Origin: an uncultured Erysipelotrichaceae bacterium
Lineage (GTDB): Bacteria; Bacillota_I; Bacilli_A; RFN20; CAG-826
Direction: 5' to 3'
Length of the DNA: 6,125 nucleotides
Assembly (NCBI GenBank): GCA_947303755.1
Contig: CAMYZF010000057.1
Span: forward strand, 1-6,125
The position numbers and the translations under genes are program-made. The notes below the pieces were generated by a model. It did not search any database and had not been told where the DNA came from. It was given only the letters and a program-made list of their open reading frames with translations. Numbering within the stretch: position 1 is the stretch's first letter; the number at the start of each line of letters is the position of its first letter. Shown here in pieces: positions 1 through 6,125 of this stretch.

Positions 1-120
1 TTACATGGCGATATTCTTCCTGAGAGAAAAGTAAGACTACAAACCCCAGTACCTGGAGGAGTCGGATTATTAACAAGACTTGCTCTAATGGAAAATATCT
101 TAAAGATACATAACAAATAA
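1..120 (+). CDS. folD: FolD C-terminal fragment (methylene-THF dehydrogenase / methenyl-THF cyclohydrolase), 5' truncated
   Basis: Frame 1 is open from the window edge to TAA at 118-120 and gives 39 residues. They contain TPVPGGVG followed by a Leu/Thr-rich helix and a short Lys-rich tail. The PVPGGVGP(M/L)T segment near the C-terminus is a signature of the FolD family; here the residue after GVG is Leu, with TRLALMENIL following. FolD is a cytosolic NAD(P)-dependent enzyme that interconverts methylene-, methenyl- and formyl-tetrahydrofolate for purine, thymidylate and formyl-Met synthesis. The visible end matches the normal C-terminus of the family, so only the 5' part is missing, because of the window boundary. 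The gene runs convergently to the exporter operon and ends at a shared terminator. Identification rests on the short motif, which is highly specific. Confidence 0.9.
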   Translation, partial: LHGDILPERKVRLQTPVPGGVGLLTRLALMENILKIHNK

Positions 121-121
121 A

Positions 122-150
122 AAAGGAAGTAAAACTTCCTTTCTTTTTTT
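122..150. terminator. Bidirectional intrinsic terminator between convergent genes
   Basis: A perfect 9-bp stem (122-130 AAAGGAAGT with 134-142 ACTTCCTTT) closes a 3-nt AAA loop. On the plus strand it is followed by C and seven T (144-150), a standard Rho-independent terminator for folD. On the minus strand the same stem is followed by TTTATTTG (read from position 121 downwards), a T-rich tail that can end the three-gene operon. The T tract overlaps the stop codon of the minus-strand lipoprotein gene (149-151), so the two convergent genes share a very tight junction. Confidence 0.88.
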
Positions 151-1540
151 AAACTGTTGGGAACGTCGATGGAAGAAGGAATATCTTCCAAGCGGTAGCT
201 CCGCTTTGATAATCAAGCTGTTGAGGAATGTAATAAACTTTGATAGATTCGTTTTCGTTTATATATTCGGCATAAGGATTAAGATAATTTCCCCTAGTAT
301 CTTTTGCAAATGGGTCTTCTATATTCCAGAAACGTTCGTTGTCAATCAAAGCCATTTTGTATGTCGTTTGAGCGTTTAATTTGCCTTGAATTTCTGATGA
401 ACCTGTATAGTAGGTATCTCTAATGCCAACATAATATTTTCCATTTTCGACACAGGTCGTTAAATAACCAGTGGTTTCATAAATACCACCCCAAAATAAA
501 GTGTAGTTTGGATATCTTGTATTGGTGTCTTCTTGTGAAGTTTTGACAGTTCTTAAAGTATCGATTGGTTCGTTTTGGGCAACAGTTAAATCGATTTCTG
601 CGGCGATTTCTGAACTTAATACCTCTGCACCAACAATCAATAAAGCTGAAGCATAATTCTGAATTGAAGCGATACCATAAAGGTTATAAACTTTGCCAAC
701 TACAATCGAAACGCGGTTGTGTGCAATGGCTTTTAAAAGGTGTTTGCCATCAGTGAAATAGTATATGTCTGTTCTTTGGCCATCTGATTCGGAGTAATAA
801 CAAGTTGCATTTGGGATCTTGTAGAAAGAACCATAACCATGACCCGCACAGTTATAAGCAATATCTTTGGTGGTATTCCAAAAATTAGCAATCTCTAATT
901 GAGCATCTGCTAAAGTTGATGGGTTATATGTGACAGGTAAAGTTTTATCAAGTTCATAACTAATTGGAAGAACTTCTGGATGGCCTAAGTATGTCGAGAT
1001 ATAGCCGGTAATTGTGTATTTAGAATCGGCATCCCCAACATAATTAGCAACTTTAGCATACAAAGTTCCTTCACCAGTTTTACTGGCGGCGCCGATATAA
1101 CCAGTGTCGTCTGCGAAAAATACGCGAGCGCGTTCAGGTACGTCACATCCAAATGACGGTTTAGTTTTGACCAAGTCAGCTCTTTCGATAACTCCACCTT
1201 CAAAGGTGACTTTAACTTTATAGTTAACCGCACCAATCTTTCCGCTTGGGATATCGATTGGGTGATTTGCGATATATTCACGAATATAACTAATCTTCTG
1301 TTTGCCTAAATCAATGACTTCTGGATCTGGTTGAGAAGAAGATGTCGATGAAGAACTTGATGAAGTGCTTGAGCCTCCACTAGATTTAGAACTACCAGAT
1401 GTAGAACTCTTGCTACCCGAAGTAGATTCGCTACTTTCTGTAGTGGAACTTGATTTAGAACGTTTTGATTTAGATTGTGATGTAAAGCATCCCGTAAGCA
1501 TTAGGGATGATGCTAATAAAATTAATACCGATTTTTTCAT
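149..1540 (-). CDS. Secreted lipoprotein with Ser-rich linker and tandem OB-fold-like domains, function unknown
   Basis: 463 residues. Residues 1-18 form a lipoprotein signal (MKKS, hydrophobic core, lipobox LTGC), so Cys18 should be lipidated and the protein held on the outer face of the cytoplasmic membrane. Residues 19-70 are a low-complexity Ser/Thr/Gly/Lys spacer. The rest is globular, rich in beta-prone and aromatic residues. Residues about 103-200 follow an OB-fold-like order: a strand (YKVKVTFEG), then FFADDTGYIGA, a YTITGYIS strand and a GHPEV ending. Residues about 255-308 repeat it (IYYFTDGK, VYNLYGIAS, ALLIVGAEVL). A third, weaker related segment may lie at 347-407. Four Cys (132, 231, 247, 363) occur in the mature part. 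The start is fixed by the signal peptide. The gene begins 3 nt after the exporter gene's stop. The only AGGAGC (1560-1565) lies 19 nt upstream, too far for a normal ribosome site, so translation is probably coupled. The OB assignment is inferred from pattern only; no enzymatic motif was recognised. Confidence 0.85.
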   Translation of the reverse strand: MKKSVLILLASSLMLTGCFTSQSKSKRSKSSSTTESSESTSGSKSSTSGSSKSSGGSSTSSSSSSTSSSQPDPEVIDLGKQKISYIREYIANHPIDIPSGKIGAVNYKVKVTFEGGVIERADLVKTKPSFGCDVPERARVFFADDTGYIGAASKTGEGTLYAKVANYVGDADSKYTITGYISTYLGHPEVLPISYELDKTLPVTYNPSTLADAQLEIANFWNTTKDIAYNCAGHGYGSFYKIPNATCYYSESDGQRTDIYYFTDGKHLLKAIAHNRVSIVVGKVYNLYGIASIQNYASALLIVGAEVLSSEIAAEIDLTVAQNEPIDTLRTVKTSQEDTNTRYPNYTLFWGGIYETTGYLTTCVENGKYYVGIRDTYYTGSSEIQGKLNAQTTYKMALIDNERFWNIEDPFAKDTRGNYLNPYAEYINENESIKVYYIPQQLDYQSGATAWKIFLLPSTFPTV

Positions 1541-1543
1541 AAT

Positions 1544-3544
1544 TTATTCTAGTTCGAATGCTCCTGTGTAAAGTTGATAGTAGTAACCTTTCTTAGCGAT
1601 TAAAGTATCGTGGTTACCACGTTCTATAATTTCACCATGGTCTAAGACCATGATAGCTTCAGCGTTTTGAATCGTAGATAATCTATGAGCGATAACAAAG
1701 ACAGTACGACCTTTCATTAATTGATCCATACCTTTTTGAACTAGTCTTTCAGTACGAGTATCGATTGATGATGTCGCTTCATCTAAGATTGTGACTGGCG
1801 CATCTGCAACCGCTGCACGCGCAATAGAAAGAAGCTGTCTTTGTCCTTGGGACAAGTTGCTACCATCGCCTGCGAGTAAAGTATTATATCCCTCTGGTAA
1901 GCGTTGGATGAAGTCGTGAGCGTTAGCGATCTTTGCCGCTTCAATACATTCTTCATCGGTAGCATCAAGCCTTCCATAACGGATGTTATCCATGACTGTA
2001 CCGGTAAATAAGTTAACGTCTTGTAAAACAATACCTAAAGAACGTCTCAAGTCATCTTTTTTGATTTTATTAATGTTGATTCCATCGTAACGGACTTTTC
2101 CGTCTTTGAGTGGATAGAATCTATTAATTAAGTTGGTGATGGTGGTCTTACCTGCGCCTGTCGCACCAACAAGAGCAATCTTTTCACCTGGGTGAGCGAA
2201 GATTGAGACATCTTTTAGAACAAGTTTGTTTCCATCGTATGAGAAGTCGACGTGATCTAAAAGAATATCGCCTTTAAGTTCAGTATAGGTAACCGTTCCA
2301 TCTTGATGTGGATGTTTCCAAGCGAACATTCTGGTTCGTTCCTTAGATTCCACGATATTTCCATCTTTATCTTTAGTGATGTTAACGAGGGTAACGTAAC
2401 CTTCGTCCACTTCTGGAGTTTGATCCATTAAGTCAAAGCAACGTGAAGCACCCGCCATACCCATGACGATAAAGGTGATTTGTTGCGAGAAGTTGTTGAT
2501 GTTGTTTGCAAACATTCTCGACATCATTAAGAAAGCGATAACGATGCCCCAGAAGGTTGACATATTCTCACTTGTGATTGGGACGAAACCAGTGAATGTT
2601 AAGTTATCAAATCCTGGGATTAATAACATCAAAAACGCGACAATTGCGGTCAAAATGTACATAAAGTTACCGATATTCATGTTGATTGGACCAGTAACGT
2701 TACCATGGATATTCGCAGTTGTGGCGTATTCTTTTAAAGTGTTGTTAAGTTCATCAAATTGCTTGGTTGATTCTTCTTCGTGAGTGAAGACTTTGATGAC
2801 TTTAAGACCATTGATTGATTCTTGAATATTTCCTTCGACGGTTGCGACTTGCGCTTGTTGTTTCATGAAGAACTTAGCAGCGCGTCCACCGATAATCTTA
2901 ATCGAGTAGAACATGCCGATAGTGCAAACGATGGTGACAAGCGTTAACCAAATTGAGTTAAGCATCATTGCGATGAAGCAGAAGACGACCGCTAAACCAG
3001 CTTGTAACATCGTTGGTAGGGCCTGGGAAATAAATTGACGGATTGTATCGATGTCGTTTGTAAACAAGGACATGATCTCGCCATGTTTATGAGTATCAAA
3101 GTATTTGATTGGTAAATCTTGTAAGTGGTTGAACATCTCCTTACGGAATCTATTCATATATAACTGAGTGACTATCGCCATAGTGCGGTTCCACCACCAA
3201 GCAGCAAAGATGCCAAAGGCATAGATGATTCCCATGGCGATAAGTAACTTTGTTACGTTAGTGTCTCTAATGGTGATGAAACTCATCACATTGACTAAGT
3301 CATGGCTTCCAACGAATGGATTGGTTGGCCCAAGTCCAGGAGTGGTTGGGAAGACCGACTCAGAAATACAAACTGTAATAAAGTTTGCAAATATTGAAGA
3401 TGATAAGTTAGCGAAGACGTTAAAGACAATGCAGAAAATAGCAAACGACAAGCGAATTGGGTAAAGCTTAAAGAGAGTCTTAAGCAATCGCTTGACTGTA
3501 CCTTTTTTCGCTTTAGCGCGTTCCCTAATTCTTACTGGCGGCAT
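1544..3544 (-). CDS. Heterodimeric ABC exporter, catalytically competent half-transporter (TM288-like, permease-ATPase fusion)
   Basis: 666 residues from the ATG at 3544. An exporter-type membrane domain has six predicted helices (about 32-56, 99-121, 176-196, 197-218, 288-310, 329-348) with a long outer loop after helix 1. A nucleotide-binding domain follows from about 425: Walker A GATGAGKTT (460-468, Lys464-466 region), Q-loop Gln508, signature LSQGQ (564-568), Walker B ILDE with catalytic Glu589, D-loop SSID and switch His620. The signature is non-canonical (Gln for the first Gly of LSGGQ) while Glu and His are intact, the expected state of the active subunit in TM287/288-like heterodimers. 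A polar insertion of about 40 residues (382-424) joins membrane and ATPase domains. An in-frame TTG at 3556 would add four residues, but it is part of the ribosome binding site. The gene overlaps the upstream partner by 20 bp. Such exporters move drugs, lipids or peptides outward; the substrate cannot be read here. Confidence 0.93.
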   Translation of the reverse strand: MPPVRIRERAKAKKGTVKRLLKTLFKLYPIRLSFAIFCIVFNVFANLSSSIFANFITVCISESVFPTTPGLGPTNPFVGSHDLVNVMSFITIRDTNVTKLLIAMGIIYAFGIFAAWWWNRTMAIVTQLYMNRFRKEMFNHLQDLPIKYFDTHKHGEIMSLFTNDIDTIRQFISQALPTMLQAGLAVVFCFIAMMLNSIWLTLVTIVCTIGMFYSIKIIGGRAAKFFMKQQAQVATVEGNIQESINGLKVIKVFTHEEESTKQFDELNNTLKEYATTANIHGNVTGPINMNIGNFMYILTAIVAFLMLLIPGFDNLTFTGFVPITSENMSTFWGIVIAFLMMSRMFANNINNFSQQITFIVMGMAGASRCFDLMDQTPEVDEGYVTLVNITKDKDGNIVESKERTRMFAWKHPHQDGTVTYTELKGDILLDHVDFSYDGNKLVLKDVSIFAHPGEKIALVGATGAGKTTITNLINRFYPLKDGKVRYDGININKIKKDDLRRSLGIVLQDVNLFTGTVMDNIRYGRLDATDEECIEAAKIANAHDFIQRLPEGYNTLLAGDGSNLSQGQRQLLSIARAAVADAPVTILDEATSSIDTRTERLVQKGMDQLMKGRTVFVIAHRLSTIQNAEAIMVLDHGEIIERGNHDTLIAKKGYYYQLYTGAFELE

Positions 3545-5402
3545 TGTTTCCTCCAATCCTATTTTGAGAATAGTAAACTTCTTGATAAATCTTGCAGGAT
3601 TTTAGAAGCTCTTCGTGAGTTCCAACCGCATTGATACGACCATCATCTAAAACGATAATCTTATCAGCTTCTTCAATGGAAGAAATACGTTGGGCAATGA
3701 CGATTTTGGTCATATGTGGTAAATCTTCTTTTAGTCCTTTGCGGATCAATTTATCTGTCTTGGTGTCAACTGCGGAAGTCGAGTCATCAAGAATCATAAT
3801 TTTTGGTTTCTTTAAAATTGCTCGTGCGATACAAAGTCTTTGTTTTTGTCCACCAGAGAAGTTTGCTCCGCCTTGTTCGACAGGTGACTCAAAGCCTTCT
3901 TGTTTGGCGTTAACGATTTCCATCGCGTGGCAAATCTTACAAGCTCTTTTCATTTCTTCTTCGGTTGCTTCCTTATTTCCCCAACGGAGATTGGATGCGA
4001 TCGTTCCGGAGAATAACACATTCTTTTGTAAAACAACTGCGACATTATCTCTTAACACTTTTAAGTCATAGTTGCGGACATCAACATCGCCAACTTTAAT
4101 TGAACCTTCACTGACGTCATAAAGACGGCTGATGAGATTAACTAAGCTAGTTTTTCCAGAACCAGTGGAACCGATGATTCCAACAAATTGTCCTGATTTA
4201 ATATCAACACTAATGTTGCTTAACGCATTTCTTTCGGCAGTATTTTTGTATTTGAAGGACACATTTTCAAATGAAATGTCTCCATTTTTGACTTCTTTAA
4301 TTGGGTTAGTTGGATTAACAATTGTTGGCTCTTCCTCTAAAACCTCTGAGATACGACGAATTGCTTCGATAGACATGACGAGCATAACCATGATCATTGA
4401 AATCATTAAAACCGACATAAGGATTTGGATTCCATATGTAAGAAGCGAGGACATTTGACCAATGGTTAGATGCGCCCAGAAGTTAGCATCCACGGTGGAC
4501 CTATAGATAATATAAGTACCTAAAGAGACAACTAAAATATTTGAAACATGAATTGTGGTGTTTAGTAATGGGTTATTTAATGCGACAATTTTTTCCGCTT
4601 TGACAAAGTCACCAGTCATATTATCGGAAGCAGTATTGAATTTTTGTTTTTCATAATCTTCACGAACATATGATTTAACCACGCGAATTCCTGAAACGTT
4701 TTCTTCGACGGACTCATTGAGCTTGTCGTAACGTTTAAAGACTCGCATAAAGATACCCATCGCATTTTTAACAATTAAGAATAAGCCAAAGGCGATGATT
4801 GGGACTAGTACGACAAAGATACAGGCCATAATACCACCAGAGATGAACGCCATAATAGCGGAGAAAATCATCATGAGCGGTGCTCTAATAACGATACGTA
4901 TGCACATTTGAAACGCCATCGTCACGCTTTGCACGTCTGTGGTCATACGTGTGACGAGTGAGGCGCTTGAGAATTTGTCGATATTTGCAAAAGAGAAGGA
5001 TTGAATCTTGCGATATAAATCTCCTCTTAAATTAGTGGCCATGCCGATGGATGCTTTAGCAGCGGTTCTTCCACCCAAGATTCCGCACGTTAAAGAAAGG
5101 CCCGCCATAAGGACTAAAGTAAGCATGAGTCCAAAGACTGTAACATTGATCGTGAATCCTAAACCAGCATTCGTATACTGAATTGGTTTAAAGATATCGG
5201 CAATAGTATTTAATTCTCTTTCCTTAGGAAGTCCGTTATATGTAGTGGACACTCCAAAACTAACCGAGTCGATAAGAGCAGACATCATGAATGGCATGAC
5301 GCATTCGATGAGTGCTTCGAATATCATAAAAATAGGGGTTATAATCGCATATTTTTTATATTCCCTGACGCTTCCAAGGATTAATTTAATCTTTTTCCAC
5401 AT
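3525..5402 (-). CDS. Heterodimeric ABC exporter, degenerate-site half-transporter (TM287-like, permease-ATPase fusion)
   Basis: 625 residues. Six predicted membrane helices (about 18-46, 84-110, 165-186, 190-213, 285-303, 316-345) precede a nucleotide-binding domain from about 375. Walker A is GSTGSGKTS (411-419), the Q-loop Gln is 459, and the signature is FSGGQ (515-519), close to canonical. Walker B reads MILDD, so Asp540 replaces the catalytic Glu. The switch position reads IAQRIS, with Gln571 in place of His. Both substitutions are those known for the degenerate-site subunit of TM287/288, BmrCD and LmrCD-type exporters, so ATP bound by this Walker A should hydrolyse poorly. This is the first gene of the operon, with a strong promoter just upstream. 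The start ATG at 5402 has no Shine-Dalgarno sequence, but the next in-frame Met (residue 26) lies inside helix 1. Stop is TAG. Family placement is secure; the transported substrate is unknown. Confidence 0.93.
   Translation of the reverse strand: MWKKIKLILGSVREYKKYAIITPIFMIFEALIECVMPFMMSALIDSVSFGVSTTYNGLPKERELNTIADIFKPIQYTNAGLGFTINVTVFGLMLTLVLMAGLSLTCGILGGRTAAKASIGMATNLRGDLYRKIQSFSFANIDKFSSASLVTRMTTDVQSVTMAFQMCIRIVIRAPLMMIFSAIMAFISGGIMACIFVVLVPIIAFGLFLIVKNAMGIFMRVFKRYDKLNESVEENVSGIRVVKSYVREDYEKQKFNTASDNMTGDFVKAEKIVALNNPLLNTTIHVSNILVVSLGTYIIYRSTVDANFWAHLTIGQMSSLLTYGIQILMSVLMISMIMVMLVMSIEAIRRISEVLEEEPTIVNPTNPIKEVKNGDISFENVSFKYKNTAERNALSNISVDIKSGQFVGIIGSTGSGKTSLVNLISRLYDVSEGSIKVGDVDVRNYDLKVLRDNVAVVLQKNVLFSGTIASNLRWGNKEATEEEMKRACKICHAMEIVNAKQEGFESPVEQGGANFSGGQKQRLCIARAILKKPKIMILDDSTSAVDTKTDKLIRKGLKEDLPHMTKIVIAQRISSIEEADKIIVLDDGRINAVGTHEELLKSCKIYQEVYYSQNRIGGNNAASKN
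3550..3554 (-). promoter_or_regulatory. Shine-Dalgarno GGAGG deciding the start of the second exporter subunit
   Basis: On the minus strand GGAGG is followed by AAACA and then ATG at 3544, a 5-nt spacing typical of Firmicutes. It sits inside the 3' end of the upstream subunit gene. Its presence favours ATG 3544 over the TTG at 3556, which overlaps this element. Confidence 0.85.
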
Positions 5403-5419
5403 AATTATGACGTGAAATT

Positions 5420-5448
5420 ATTATAATTAGAATAATTTATATTAACAA
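5420..5448 (-). promoter_or_regulatory. Sigma-A-type promoter of the exporter-lipoprotein operon
   Basis: Reading the minus strand, TTGTTA (5448-5443) and TATAAT (5425-5420) are separated by exactly 17 nt. The -10 matches the consensus fully and the -35 matches 4 of 6. A start of transcription 6-8 nt downstream falls near A5413, leaving only about 10-11 nt before the ATG at 5402, with no purine-rich ribosome site in it. The operon transcript is therefore predicted to have a very short leader. Confidence 0.8.
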
Positions 5449-5478
5449 TTCTAAATTTCAATTTTGATATTGATTTTG

Positions 5479-5484
5479 TATAAT
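5479..5484 (+). promoter_or_regulatory. -10 element of the divergent membrane-protein gene
   Basis: A perfect TATAAT lies 8 nt before the ATG at 5493. The -35 position at 17 nt spacing (5456-5461, TTTCAA) is a poor match. Expected initiation (5491-5493) coincides with the start codon, so the mRNA would be leaderless. An in-frame TAG at 5484-5486 rules out any further upstream start. Confidence 0.6.
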
Positions 5485-5492
5485 AGAAAAGT

Positions 5493-6056
5493 ATGAAATC
5501 GAAGGCTGCAATTACATATAAAAAAATAGTATACATTTTTTCGATCGTATTTTATTTAGCGGTTGGTTCCGTTGTTGTTGGTCTTTTAGCCGCTGGAGAA
5601 TTTAAACAACCTGAACTAATTCTTCCGATTTTAATCATATTAGGAAGCGTTCCACATATTCTAATCTTTTCCGCGGATAGGACAAGAATCTCATATCTCG
5701 TCATTGGATTAGTTGGTTTATCATTTGGAATTCTTTTCCTTTGTACGAAAGATTCGGACTTATATAACATTGATGAAGTTTGTATGACTTGGGGTGTTAT
5801 TGATATTTGTCGCGGTACAACTGAAATCGTTAATATCGCTCCTCACTTAAAACATAAAAAAGTTGGTGATTTTGTCGAAGTAGCGATCTCTACTGGCGAC
5901 ATCGTCGTTGGTATTTTACTTTGTATTCATCTCCAAGGAGGCCTAACTCTTCACTTAATTTATTTAGCAACAGCCTTCTTCATCACAGTCATAAAGAACG
6001 TTGTTGAATTGATCTTAACTAGAAAAAGAAATGCAGAAAGCTCTAATAATCATTAA
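5493..6056 (+). CDS. Six-helix integral membrane protein of unknown function, possibly HdeD/DUF308-like
   Basis: 187 residues with about six hydrophobic segments (12-34, 40-59, 65-84, 95-115, 126-146, 150-175) separated by short loops. Positive charges (N-terminal Lys, ADRTR 61-65, HLKHKK 118-123, TRKRN near the end) fall where a topology with both ends inside predicts them. The protein therefore looks like three two-helix hairpins. Size and layout resemble HdeD/DUF308 proteins (about 190 residues, six helices), but I see no diagnostic motif and this is only an analogy. No catalytic residues stand out. The start is the only possible one because an in-frame TAG lies at 5484-5486. There is no Shine-Dalgarno sequence, and a TATAAT is almost adjacent, suggesting a leaderless message. 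The last 26 bp overlap the next gene, so the two are probably co-transcribed. Confidence 0.8.
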   Translation: MKSKAAITYKKIVYIFSIVFYLAVGSVVVGLLAAGEFKQPELILPILIILGSVPHILIFSADRTRISYLVIGLVGLSFGILFLCTKDSDLYNIDEVCMTWGVIDICRGTTEIVNIAPHLKHKKVGDFVEVAISTGDIVVGILLCIHLQGGLTLHLIYLATAFFITVIKNVVELILTRKRNAESSNNH

Positions 6057-6125
6057 TGGCTATGGTTTAGCCGATGGAATTAAACATCAAGTTTCTCGAC
6101 TCAAAGAGGAATTTTTAAAACGCGG
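6031..6125 (+). CDS. N-terminal fragment of a possible RimK-like ATP-grasp protein, 3' truncated by the window
   Basis: ATG at 6031 opens a frame that runs to the window edge (31 codons plus two bases) in a different frame from the preceding gene, which it overlaps by 26 bp. The peptide starts MQKALIIINGYG and continues into a charged helix (VSRLKEEFLKR, probably then Gly). A short beta strand ending in Asn, then a helix and a Lys/Arg-Gly turn, is the usual start of RimK-type ATP-grasp ligases of Firmicutes. It could equally be another alpha/beta nucleotide-binding protein, since no ATP-grasp motif is inside the window. The purine-rich AGAAAAAGAA directly before the ATG could act as a weak ribosome site. 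That it is a real gene is likely; its family is a guess from the first 31 residues. Confidence 0.55.
   Translation, partial: MQKALIIINGYGLADGIKHQVSRLKEEFLKR

Noticed and set aside
1331..1486. Possible tandem DNA repeat in the Ser-rich spacer
   Set aside because: Ser codons are mixed and no repeat unit recurs exactly; the low complexity is at the protein level only.
1365..1571. A plus-strand frame rich in Leu, Glu and Asp opposite the lipoprotein start
   Set aside because: Its odd composition is simply the reverse complement of the Ser-rich spacer codons.
3631..4071. A 146-codon plus-strand open frame opposite the first exporter subunit
   Set aside because: It lies antisense to the ATP-binding domain, whose motifs are clear on the other strand. 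It has no ribosome site or recognisable domain and is a shadow of the coding bias.
5461..5480. TTGAT repeats (5464-5468 and 5470-5474) as a -35 box for the plus-strand promoter
   Set aside because: They lie 4-10 nt from the TATAAT at 5479, far closer than the 16-18 nt spacing needed.
5552..5770. A 72-codon minus-strand frame within the six-helix membrane protein gene
   Set aside because: It is antisense to a gene with consistent helix and charge pattern. It has no initiation signal and no family resemblance.
1..6125. Alternative genetic code with TGA read as Trp (Mollicutes-like)
   Set aside because: The Trp codons I checked in four genes are TGG. TGA is not seen as a stop in the genes here, but the sample is too small to argue for reassignment.

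Overview
The window reads as ordinary chromosomal DNA from a low-GC, Gram-positive-type bacterium (Bacillota, or a related Mollicutes-like or uncultured gut lineage). Reasons: AT-rich sequence, sigma-A-like promoters, a GGAGG ribosome binding site, a lipoprotein with a Ser-rich wall-type spacer, and ABC exporter subunits of a Firmicutes-typical type. The Trp codons I checked by hand are TGG, and the visible stops are TAA or TAG. That fits the standard bacterial code, although TGA is not seen as a stop in this small sample. I cannot name the species.

Layout. (1) Positions 1-120, plus strand: the C-terminal end of folD (methylene-tetrahydrofolate dehydrogenase/cyclohydrolase). (2) Positions 122-150: a hairpin with T tracts that serves as a shared terminator between folD and the convergent operon. 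(3) Positions 149-5402, minus strand: a compact three-gene operon. Transcribed from about 5413, it encodes two ABC exporter half-transporters (3525-5402, then 1544-3544, overlapping by 20 bp) and, 3 nt further on, a 463-residue lipoprotein (149-1540). (4) Positions 5403-5492: a 90-bp divergent promoter region. (5) Positions 5493-6056, plus strand: a six-helix membrane protein of unknown function. It overlaps by 26 bp the start of a further gene (6031 to beyond the window end) whose N-terminus looks like a RimK-like ATP-grasp protein.

How the genes work together. The two ABC subunits carry complementary defects. The first has Asp instead of the catalytic Glu and Gln instead of the switch His, but keeps a normal SGGQ signature. 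The second has intact Glu and His but a LSQGQ signature. This is the hallmark of TM287/TM288-type heterodimeric exporters with one active and one degenerate ATP site. The lipoprotein, anchored outside and apparently containing two OB-fold-like domains, is probably co-transcribed with the exporter, but its role is unknown.

Both divergent promoters appear to start transcription at or within about 11 nt of the start codon, with no Shine-Dalgarno sequence, whereas the internal exporter gene has a clear one. I found no mobile element, CRISPR array, RNA gene or clearly new system. The points most worth checking are the OB-fold lipoprotein tied to the exporter and the leaderless starts.
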